A stretch of 64,000 bases of DNA, taken from contig NC_084793.1 in NCBI RefSeq assembly GCF_963169125.1, positions 229,526,360 through 229,590,359 of the forward strand, written 5' to 3'. A program made the position numbers and the translations under genes. Source of the stretch: Humulus lupulus (taxonomy: Eukaryota > Streptophyta > Magnoliopsida > Rosales > Cannabaceae). Below the pieces are notes generated by a model. It ran no database searches. It was not told the DNA's origin and saw only the letters and a list, made by a program, of their open reading frames with translations. Shown in pieces: positions 54,741 through 64,000 of the stretch (within the stretch, counting starts at the first letter, position 1; every line of letters starts with the position of its first letter).

Positions 54741-56245
54741 TAATTTAAACTAATGCCTTAATTCTACTAATCCCATTTCCTTGATATGCTTATCAAATAT
54801 AGCTTCTGGTAGTGTCTTCGTAAATGGATTTGCAAGATTGTCTTCAGATACAATCTTCATAACCTTCACATCTCCCCTGACCACATATTCTCGAATAATG
54901 TGATACTTCCTTCATATATGTTTACTGTTGTGACTTCGAGGTTCTTTCTAGTTGGCTATCGCTCTTGTGTTTTCACAAAACAACACAAGCGGTTTATCCA
55001 TTTCTGGAATAACACCAAGATCTGAATATAACTTCTTTAGCCAGACTGTTTCCTTAGCTGCTTCTGACGTAGCTATATATTCAGTCTCCATGGTGGAATC
55101 TGAGATTGCAGACTGCTTTACGCTTCTCCACCCCCAAGATTAAACACCATTCCAAAAGTAGACTTCCTATCATCGACATCAATCTGAAATTCTGAATTGG
55201 TGTAGCCTACAGGGTTCAGAACACCACCCTTGTAGAATAACATATAATCCCTAGTTCACCTTAAATACTTCAGAATATGCTTAATTGCTATCCAATGTTC
55301 CAGTCCTGGGTTTGACTGATACCTGCTCACTACTCCCACTGCACAGCAGACTTCTGGTCTAGTACATAACATAGCATACAATAGACTTCCAACTGCAGAT
55401 GCGTAAGGAACAATTCTCATTCCATCTTCCTCTTCAGATGTCTGGGGAGACTGCTTCTTTGAAAGATGAATTCCATGGTAGGAGGGTAGATGTCCTTTCT
55501 TGGAATTTGTCATTGAGAAACGTTCAAGCACTTTATCAATGTAAGCTGCTTGAGATAGCGCTAAGAGTTTGTTCTTTCTATCCGTGATGATCTGGATACC
55601 TAGAACATAACTTGCTTCACCCAAATCCTTCATCTGGAATTGAGTGCTCAACCAATTATTCACATCTGAAAATTTCTTAACATTGTTTCCAATGAGTAAG
55701 ATATCATCAACATAAAGAATCAGAATACCACTATTTTATTTGCCTTCAGTTGGTAAACACAAGGCTCATCAATATTATGTTCAAAGCCACACGTTTTGAT
55801 TATTTCATCAAGCCTAAGGTTCCACAAATGAGAAGCTTGCTTAAGTCCATAAATGGACCTATTCAACTTGAAACTTTTCCTTCTAGTCCATCTACTTTAA
55901 ATCATTTTGGTTGATCCATATAAATGAGTTCGGCAAGCTTCCCATTAAGAAAAGCTATCTTGACGTCTATTTTCCAGATCTCATAGTCGAGAGCGGCTGC
56001 TATGGATAGGAGAATGTGAATGGATGTGAGCATGGCTACCATACTAAAAGTTTCCTCATAGTCCACGCCTTCTCTTTGGGTATAACCCATTGCCACTAAT
56101 TGAGCTTTATAAGTTTCGATATTTCCATCAACATCTTTTTTCTTCTTATAGATCCACTTGCACCAAATGGCCCTAAAGTCACTAGGCGCTTCCACAAGAT
56201 CCCAGACAGAATTTGAGTACATGGACTCCATTTCCTATTTCATGG
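54741..56245 (-). pseudogene. pol: Copia E reverse transcriptase and RNase H
   Basis: Minus strand: MESMYSNSVWDLVEAPSDFR, then GYTQREGVDYEETFSMVAML, IWKIDVKIAFLNGKL (55902-56231). ILYVDDILLIGN (near 55700, split by stops), STQFQMKDLGEASYVLGIQI and YASAVGSLLYAM at 55256-55663 follow. An RNase H end with DNLANPFTKTLPEAI stops near 54748. The block order is Ty1/copia (integrase before reverse transcriptase). The YVDD box is kept. Solo LTR S3 interrupts it at 56246. Confidence 0.9.
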
Positions 56246-57402
56246 TGTTGACCGCGTTTTTGGCCAACGACGTGAGAACGTCAAAAATGATAAAGCCTTC
56301 AAGAGAAATAAAATGACACAGACGATTTTGAAAAGAAAGTAAATAACACACGTAATTTTTATAGTGGTTCAGCCCCAATATGTTGGTAATAGCCTAATCC
56401 ACTTAGAGTTGTGATTATAGATCTGCACTCAAGATCAGATGAGCTTGAGTCAACTGAGTTTCTTCAGTGCAGATTACAAGAATACAAGAATTTTCTCAAA
56501 TACAAGTACTCTCTCTCTCTAGAAAATTAGAATCCGAATCAAAATTCCCCCCTTATGATGCCATAAGCCTTGTATTTATAGGCTTAGGATCGCACAAATG
56601 ATATCCCCCATAATCGGGATATTTTATTATTCACATTTCATTTAAATTACAACAATATTCAAAATGTAACAGTACACTAAATTTGTGGGATAAATGAGAG
56701 ATTCCTGCGCATGCCAAGACCGATTCTTGTTGAAGCCGTTTCTGGGAATCTTGACGTAGTCCTGCTCTATCTAGTTGATCCATATCACCTTCAGTTTGGT
56801 CGGCCACACCTTTACCGAGCAGTCATGCACTTGACTGGGCAGACACACACTTGGCTGGGCAGACAGGTCATGACTGGTTGGACATGCACTTAGCTGGGCA
56901 GACATGCACTTGACTGGTCGGACATGCACTTAGCTGGGCAGACATGCACTTGACTGGTCGGACATGGTCATGACTGATCGACCAAGTTCATGCCTGGTCG
57001 GACAAAGTCATGCCTGGGCAAGCAAGGTCATTCATGGGCAGACAAGGCCACTCTTGGGCAGACAAGGTCACTCCTGGGTAGGCAGACAAGGTCACTCTTG
57101 GGCAGACAAGGTCACTCCTGGGCAGACAAGGTCATGCCTGGGCAGACAAGGTCATTCTTGGGCAAACAAGGTCATTCCTAGGCAGACAAACCATATGACT
57201 GGTCGGACAAGGTCACGCCTTGCCGGTCATGACACTTGACTGGCCAGTCAAAATTCTTCATTGGTCTACCGGGCCACTCTTTAGCCAGATCACTTTATCA
57301 CAACTCTTTTAAACGACTATTAATGTGTCGTTTAAGGACCATGTACTGTCACTTGTCACCTCTATCGCCACGTCATCGATCTCCAATTTTTTGGGGATAA
57401 CA
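56246..57402 (-). mobile_element. Solo LTR S3 (Tat type) inside copia E
   Basis: 1157 bp flanked by CATGG at 56241-56245 and 57403-57407. Plus ends are TGTTGACCGCG and GGGATAACA, the same termini as the 5' LTR of X in minus orientation. The minus-strand TATA box lies at 56572-56580. It disrupts the copia codons just after LWLEAM. No internal coding region remains. It contains the tandem repeats listed separately. Confidence 0.92.
56826..57240 (-). repeat. Minisatellite of ~20 bp units in S3
   Basis: About twenty adjacent units of two related types, GCACTTGACTGGGCAGACAT and GGGCAGACAAGGTCACTCCT, the second following the first. The small ORFs here only reflect the repeat. Confidence 0.9.
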
Positions 57403-58270
57403 CATGGCTTCGAGCCATAGTTCTTTTTTAGGGCTTGCCTGTTTGAAAGACAACGAATCATCATCACTAGTGTCACCAACAACCATATTGGTTTCACCAT
57501 CCAAACCATAGCGAACTGGGTTACTAGATACCCTCCCACTACATCGAGGCTCCGTGACTGTTTGCTTAGGAACAATGGTACTTTCTTCATTTAAATCGAC
57601 TTGAGTCGGTTGGACATTAAGATTGGGATTTCATCATCAACTCGCATTGATGATGATGGAACATTGGTTGGAGTCAATTCTTCAACCGTCTCCTCTAAAA
57701 CTACTTTGCTGCATGGTTTGAAGTTTTGGAGATAGTCATTTTCCAGAAAAGTAGCATTCATAGTAGTAAACACTTTCTTTTCTTAATGACTATAGAAAAC
57801 TCCACCCCGAGTACCTTTAGGATAGCCAACAAACATGCAAACTTCAATTCGCGGTTCTAGCTTTCCCTCCTTTTTCCTCAGGACATGGGCGGGACACCCT
57901 TAGATTCTATAATGGCGTAAACTAGGTTCACGACATTTCCGTCATTCTAAAGGTGTTTTAGGGATTGATTTAGATGGCACAACATTGAGAATGTCATCCA
58001 CGGTTTCAATTGCAAGTCCCCATAACGAAGTTGGTAGAGTTGAGTAACTAAGCATACATCTCACCATTTCCAATAAAGTTCTATTCCAGCGTTCTGCTAC
58101 ACCATTTTGTTGTGGAGTACCGGGGGCAGTAAGTTGTGATAAAATCCCAAGTTCAGTTAAATGATCTTGGAAATGCATATCCAAATATTCTCCATCCCTA
58201 TTAGATTGAAAGATCTTTAACATTTTACCTAATTGGTTCTGAGCCATTGCTAGGAATTCCCGAAACTTTG
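57403..58270 (-). pseudogene. pol: Copia E integrase C-terminus and linker
   Basis: Minus strand: [17 protein letters not shown] and [20 protein letters not shown] (58030-58210) hold the last acidic residue of the integrase. GCPA-like and VGYPKGTRGGVFYSH blocks follow near 57790-57900. A Ser/Asp-rich linker at about 57430-57770 runs up to EAM at 57405, where S3 cuts in. Stops split it. Confidence 0.85.
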
Positions 58271-59040
58271 AAAATGTTTATGATTTCCTATGCATTAGGT
58301 AAAGACATGAGTATCTAGAGTAATCATCAATGAAAGTGACGAAATAATCAAAACCACCCGTGGCTTGTACATTCAAAGGTCCACAAACATCTGGATGAAC
58401 AAGTCCAAGTGGTTTCGTGGCCCTATCACCCTTTGCAAAGAATGGACGCTTGGTCACTTTGCCTTCTAGATAAGATTCACAGATAGGTAATTCACCTAAG
58501 GTGAGTTCCCTCAAAGGCCCATCCTTTGTAAGTCTTTGAATCCTATCATAGCCAATGTGACCTAGTCTCAAGTGCCATAAATATGTCATGTTATCGTTAT
58601 TGGTCTTTTGACGTTTATTGGTCCTAGGTTTATCTACTTTAAATAATTCATTATTAAGAGTGAGGGGTTCATTAGGTCGCAGAATATAAAGCCCATTTTC
58701 CAAACATGCAATACACAATTGTGATCCATTGAAAGAAATAGATAAATTAAAACTTGTGAAAGTCATAACAAATTGTTCTAATTGCAACATGGAGACTGAA
58801 ATTAAATTTCTACTAAAAGCTGGAATAAAAAATACATCATTTACAATTAAAAATTTATTTTCGAACTTCAGACGAGCTCTTCCTCTAGCTTGGACCACAA
58901 CTAACGCTCCGTTCCCAACTCTAAGCTTTAAGCCGCCTTCATCTACTTCTTCCCACGATTCAAGAAGCTTTGTTTTTTCACTGCTAGAAACTTGTGGCAA
59001 TCTTATTTCCAATGCCCTTTCTCTTTGCAGTGAAAACACT
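58271..59040 (-). pseudogene. pol: Copia E integrase N-terminal part
   Basis: An open frame of about 250 residues. It shows a protease-like remnant (LKLRVGNGALVVVQARGRAR, then VNDVFFIPAFSRNLISVSML), the GAG-pre-integrase block HLRLGHIGYDRIQRLTKDG, a CESYLEGKVTKRPF zinc-like end and the catalytic start FVTFIDDYSRYSCLY. This order is typical of Ty1/copia. Decay shows as stops on both sides. Confidence 0.9.
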
Positions 59041-59850
59041 TACCTTTACCTTTCATGTTTTTCTTGTTCTTCCCCTTAGGTGTATGTGCACTCATCTTTG
59101 CAGCATTTGCAGACTTGGGGTTGTCTTTTTGTCCACCTTTCCTCTTGTTTCTAGCTTTCGAAGATGAAGATAGGTTAGCTTCAGCCTTAGTTGGATCAGC
59201 AGCAGTAGTAATAGTTATCTACTCAAATTTCTAAAGCTCGTTCATGAGGTGCGTCAGACCATAGTTGAGTTTATTCAACACATAGTTGGTGGTGAACGGC
59301 TGGAAAGCTAGAGAGAGATTGTTGAGGATCAAGCTGACTTGAGTTTCCTCATCTATTGTTGCTCTATGCAATTCATCTCCCTAAAAGTAGTTTGTCATTT
59401 TGATCAGATGATCGCGAACATGTTGAGAAGGTGTCATCCGAGCATTGGCATATTTCTTGGTGGCCTCAAAATGAGTCTGTGTTGACTTGGCACCAAAAAT
59501 GTCTTAGATCTGATCCATGATTTCATAGGCCATCTCGACAATCTCCATCTTTTTCTTGAGAGTGTCGACCATACTAGTCAACATGTAGTACCACGCCATG
59601 TTGGTAGACACCTGTCAACGCTCATACTTATCCCTCACAGACTTGGTAGCTCCATCAGATGGAACTTTTGGGGATTCCTCGGTCATGACGAACTTGGAGT
59701 TGTCACCAATCAACACAATGTTGATGTTCTGCTTCCACTTAAGGAAGTTTTCTCCAGGAGTTTCTCCATCAAAAGTTGAGAAAGGATGGGAGTAGACACA
59801 ACAATACTTAAAACTACATATTATCAATAAAATAGAAATCAATCACATTT
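59041..59850 (-). pseudogene. gag: Copia E gag
   Basis: Minus strand: FDGETPGENFLKWKQNINIV near 59760, TQTHFEATKKYANARMTPSQ near 59440-59490, a Lys-rich stretch, and the zinc knuckle CFHCKEKGHWK-DC near 59000-59045 with a UAA in the spacing before the last Cys. These match the copia gag of the UBN2/Retrotran_gag type. At least five stops occur. Confidence 0.85.
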
Positions 59851-62239
59851 TCTCAATAAAACTCCTATTCACACAAATTTCAAGAAATAGCACAACATAT
59901 ACCAAAAATATGTAAGATATGAGAAAAAATACCAAAAACTATCATATCCCTATTTCTTTAGGTTTTTAATTAATCTATGATATCATTGTCCCAGTTGGCG
60001 AGAGTAAAAAATACCACTAGTTAAATAAAGTTGTAAACTCATTTAATAATGGACACCATTATTAACAACCTACTATTTGATCAAAATAAGAAAACAAAAT
60101 CTCTTATTTTATGAGCTAGACCCATGGTTTCAATAATCAATAGATTTGGTCCTAGTAGTCACCGTAGGGGTGAGTCTAGTAGAATTTGACCGATAATTAT
60201 CTATCTTTCGAAATCTAACCTTGTCAATATAACTAATGAACACCTTCCATAGGGGGACGAATCAAAGCGTCTCGAGGCCCCATTAAGCTATTGACCTTGT
60301 TAAACCAACAGTGGAGATCGAATATCATTCTTAAAATAAGCTCGTTATAAAATTAAAAAAAATGGTATTTTTATTAATTATTTTTAGAAAACTAATGACT
60401 ATGGTTCTCCAAAAAATTGAAAAAGATTAAATTTTTAAAACCAAAGTTCTATAATTTCCTATTAATTCTAGAGTGTCACATTGAAACAAATTCAATTGAT
60501 TTAGAATTAATTTGTTGCTAATCAATATTTAGGTTTAACTAATATAATGAACCTATACAATTAAATCCAACTCAGGTAAATGGACCTTAACAATTGGGCT
60601 TGTATGGAGGAGGGTTGGGTCCAGTATGTCGTTCCCACTACTAAGGCCCCCATACTTCCATACAAGATCCAAAAGATAGAAATTTAAACCATCGTTTTAT
60701 TAATTGTTATAAATTGATTAGGCCCACTATAGTCATGGAAAGCAAATGGGCCTTCACAAGTGGAACCACCCACAAGAGAGGAATTTAAACTTTACATTTT
60801 CTAATGGGCCCAAATAAAACCTATCATTTTATGAATATTTTATTTGGTAAAATCCATATATCTAGCAAACATATAGATCACTAAATGCATCTAAGCCCAA
60901 TTGCAAAAATACCACATATAGTGCGAACAGACATATTATAATTGGATGGGCCTAATCATGTTACTATATAAGCAAGTTTATGAATTTATGCAAAAATACC
61001 GCAATTTATTTCATTTGCAAAAATACCACAATTAATTTTCTAGGATTTATCACAAAATTTGAATTAATTAACTTTGTACAAAAAATAAGTCAATTTAAAT
61101 AAATTTATCAACAATTAACAATAGTTAATTTAAATTTCATTTATCAACAATCAAATTGGTTTAGGTTAATTTGAAAAATATTAATTTAATTTAAATAGGA
61201 TTTATCAACAATTAACCAAAGTTAATTTAAATCCCATAAAAAATATTTTAATAATTGGTTGAAAAAAAAATGATATTTTTCAAATTTTAATCAATTTTAA
61301 ATTTTAAAATCAATATCTTAATTGTTTTTCAAAAAATATATTGTGTTGTTACAACTATAAGCTAATATTTTAACAATTAAAAAAATAAAATATTAATAGT
61401 GATAACAACCCTAAAATATCTCAAAACAGTTAAACAAATTCAAATATCCATGAAAATATCTAACTAACAAATTTCAAATTTCAAATAATTTAAATATTAA
61501 AAGCTATAGAATAAACATATATTTATATTTTCAAATAAAGATTTAATAAAAATAACAAGTATTTAAAAGAAAATATCTTAAATATCTGATATCTTAATTC
61601 TAATATGTTAATATATTAAAATATTTAAAATTAAGTTGCTAGTCTATTTTTAATTTTGAATTTGAATCTTTGTAAAAATATCCAATTATTTAAACCTTAA
61701 CCAACAAAAATATCTTATTTTAAAAAATATTTTTAAATGATAAAACAATTGTGATATTTTTTACTTTGATTATAAATAATCAATTTTCACCGTGCGCGCG
61801 CGGAGTGGTCTGGCTGTCGTGATGTGCGCGCACGGCTAGGGTGATGCGCGCAGGCGTGCGCGCGTGGTGTCTAGGTAGTGCGCGCTTGTGCGTGTGGTGT
61901 GCAATAGATGGCTGAGTGACGCGCGTGCGGAGTGGGGTGATGCGAGCGCACTGGCAGCCAAAGGAAAAAATTTTGAATTTTTTTTTTTTTTGCAATTTTT
62001 TAAACCAAAACCATTTTCTAATTATTTTTTAACATGTTTTACATAAAATAAAACATATATAAAAATTAATGGCATAGAAAATACAACAAAATAACCTAAA
62101 AATTGCTAATAATCACATAAAATCAATATGCTTCATAAAAACATGAAAATCCATCCAATTATTCAAACACATCAAATAATTCAATTTTTAACATGTTCAT
62201 GCATGAAAATAAAGATTACCAAAAGGCTCTGAGGTCAGT
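59851..62239 (-). other. Copia E long leader
   Basis: About 2.4 kb between the primer site and gag without a gene. It is extremely AT-rich apart from a CpG-rich island. A primer-site-like TGACCTCAGAGCC (minus, near 62225-62237) stands beside the LTR end and resembles the common TGGTATCAGAGCC. I see no clear insertion borders inside, but one cannot be excluded. Confidence 0.6.
61789..61958. other. CpG-dense patch in AT-rich leader
   Basis: About 170 bp made mostly of GCGCGC, GTGCGCG and GGTGATGCG elements in sequence that is otherwise over three quarters A/T. Can form Z-DNA-type alternating purine/pyrimidine runs. Confidence 0.85.
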
Positions 62240-62295
62240 TGTTAGAAAACTTATACATGATCTTTATTTATTTTCATGTAGATCTAATATTAAAT
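62240..62295 (-). mobile_element. Copia E 5' LTR, terminal fragment
   Basis: TGTTAGAAAACTTATACATG and CTTTATTTATTTTCATGTAG match the end of the 3' LTR at 54286-54340. Homology stops after ATTAAA, where a further element has probably inserted. Confidence 0.75.
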
Positions 62296-64000
62296 AAGTT
62301 AATATGATATAACCTAGAACTTGTTTCTAAAATTGAATTCTGTAAAACACCCTAATCTAGTACTTGTAAAACTTTTACATGCTCATAAACTTATAGAAGA
62401 AATTCATTTATTATATGAAAAATTCCAGTGGGGCCTTGGTAAAACATACAAGTTGGTCACAATAGTTTAAAATAAAATAATAGTTTTTCATGCAACGTTT
62501 TAAAATAAATAAAGTTCAAGTCCCACTGAAAAGTTCTGAAAAATTAAAAAATATACATAACATTATTCTTTAGAATTTGGCGTTAAGTTGATCGTGTTCT
62601 CGCTCATAGGGTACCCCCACGCCATACATACCCTGGCGTTGGAATTCCCCACATCACCACGCGTGCCATAGAGAAATCCTATTTGCTACCTGGAAGAGAA
62701 AGTAATGGGGTGAGCTAAAAGTCCAATAAGGAAGTACAAATAACACACAAGTATACACATAAAAACATATTCATATTCATACATCGTTATACATCATAAC
62801 CATCGTTATCATAAACATAATCATTATAATCATTATCATCATAAGCATCATCATCATATACATAATCATCATGAACATTATTATCATAAGCATCATCATC
62901 ATATCTTTGTGAACATGGCCCGCTAACTTGTCCATGTCACATCATGAGGTAAACAGGATCTCTGGTCCTTGAATAACCTCGGCGCGTCCACCCTATGAGT
63001 TACGTCTTCACATCCTTAGTAACTCGGGTTACGTCTTCATATCCTTAGCAACCCCTTTGTTGTGTCGCATTCATCACGCTAACAACCATTACATATCATA
63101 TAGCATCCAAACACATACATCCCAGTTATATCAACACAAAGGAAATTTCATGATTTATCAACATCGTCACATCATCACAAAATATCATTTCATACTTCAT
63201 ATCGCATAATGTATCGTACATAGCATTCTTATTCATACAAACCAATCTTACCATTCATAGCATAAATAACCAAAATTCTATCTAACTTCCTTACCTCAGG
63301 TCCAATGAGCCTATAAACATAATCAAATAGTATTCTTTAGCATCACATAATACTTTCTTGTGCCCAATTCATATACCCCATGTGTGCATGGGCCATCTAA
63401 ACACGGTGAAAACTACTCATAATTTCCAAATATGTATAATTACACATAAAATCACCAAAAGAATAATGAAAATTATACCTATGATACATGCATGGTTTTT
63501 AAATAAAAATCATTTGGTTGAATATTAGACACATTTTTTAACATAAAAGTGCATTTTCATGCGACATGCATACGTGGGAACACTGTTAAAAGGTGACGTT
63601 AAAAATGATAATTCCTACGCACTTGTTTCTATCGTTTTCAAAATAAGGATTTAGCAACATACTTTTCTTACTATTATTTATCTCTTTAAAATTACTAAGT
63701 TGATTAAACATCTGCAACATTATTTTTATTTCATAAAAATAATTTATTTAGCCATTTAAAATATAATAAAAAATAATCTCATATATTATTTTTAAATTAA
63801 ATAGAAATAATAAAGGCTAGAAATTATTTAAAATACTTATAATTAGCATGTTTTCTTGGGAAATAACAATTTTATCTAAATTAATAAAATTACAAACTTG
63901 ATGTGAGAAAAATATAATTTTTAGGTGTGGGAAAAATAAAATTTATTTATATTTTTTTAAGACTAAATTTTAAGTAGAATAAATTCATAAGTGATGATCA
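62296..64000 (-). mobile_element. LTR-like unit H at right edge
   Basis: No ORF of value. On minus the layout recalls S2: a block like GGACTTTTAGCTCACCCCATT with a following splice-like CTTCCAGGTAGC (about 62690-62740), then trinucleotide repeats. S2 has a similar TTAGGCTCATTCC and TGCAGGAAAATAG at the same relative place. Two tandem 29 bp units (GTTACGTCTTCA) lie at 62999-63057. Neither end is certain, and it continues beyond the window. Confidence 0.4.
62795..62910. repeat. ATC/ATA trinucleotide-rich microsatellite
   Basis: Imperfect runs of ATCATC and ATAATC with CATAAGCATCATCATCAT repeated twice. Simple sequence. Confidence 0.85.

Noticed and set aside
56964..57239. Repetitive ORFs rich in Gly, Gln, Ser
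   Set aside because: Translations of the 20 bp minisatellite in S3.
56826..57240. Possible CRISPR-like array
   Set aside because: Adjacent units without unique spacers in a plant LTR. It is a minisatellite.
61780..61995. Arg/His-rich ORF on minus strand
   Set aside because: Comes from the GCGCGC patch in the copia leader, with no start context or relatives.

Overview
This window is nuclear DNA of a flowering plant, probably a eudicot, and consists of LTR retrotransposons inserted into one another. I see no host gene, rRNA gene, tRNA gene or CRISPR array. The proteins are plant Ty3/gypsy (Tat and Tekay-type chromovirus lineages) and Ty1/copia polyproteins, almost all broken by stops and frameshifts. 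The spacers are AT-rich and hold plant-style TATA boxes and microsatellites. The species cannot be read from the sequence.

The oldest layer is TatB (+ strand). It shows the end of its 5' LTR at 16458-16618, gag at 16665-18780, pol at about 18800-20401 and 46182-48456, and an antisense gene at about 51690-53297. Both outer ends of TatB lie outside the window. TatA (+, 5749-16457) sits inside the TatB 5' LTR. TatA carries a minus-strand chimeric element X (1-5748) in its gag and a solo LTR, S2 (about 12717-14613), in its antisense gene. TatD (-, 20402-46176) sits in the TatB reverse transcriptase with an ATAGC target duplication. TatD itself carries a small non-autonomous element N (21876-23838) and a complete TatC (+, 29047-41521, GCAGC duplication). 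The Tekay solo LTR S1 (48522-50891, TAAAT) sits just after TatB pol. Right of 53298 a plus-strand copia LTR F interrupts TatB. Copia E (-, from 54286) sits inside F. Solo Tat LTR S3 (56246-57402, CATGG) sits inside the E pol, and another LTR-like unit, H, begins near 62296 inside the E 5' LTR.

The nesting is well supported. Removing TatD, TatC or S3 together with one copy of its target duplication rejoins the interrupted pol sequence.

All four Tat elements share the order LTR, primer site, gag, protease, reverse transcriptase, RNase H, integrase, internal purine tract, spacer (tandemly repeated in B, C and D), antisense spliced gene, purine tract, LTR. The antisense gene has a Transposase_28-like first exon, a Pro/Ala-rich middle and a coiled-coil last exon with a conserved tryptophan/aspartate motif. 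In TatC and TatD it appears to have its own TATA-type promoter next to the 3' LTR. This module is the most interesting unsolved feature. Extra antisense ORFs are already known in Tat-lineage elements, but their function is not.
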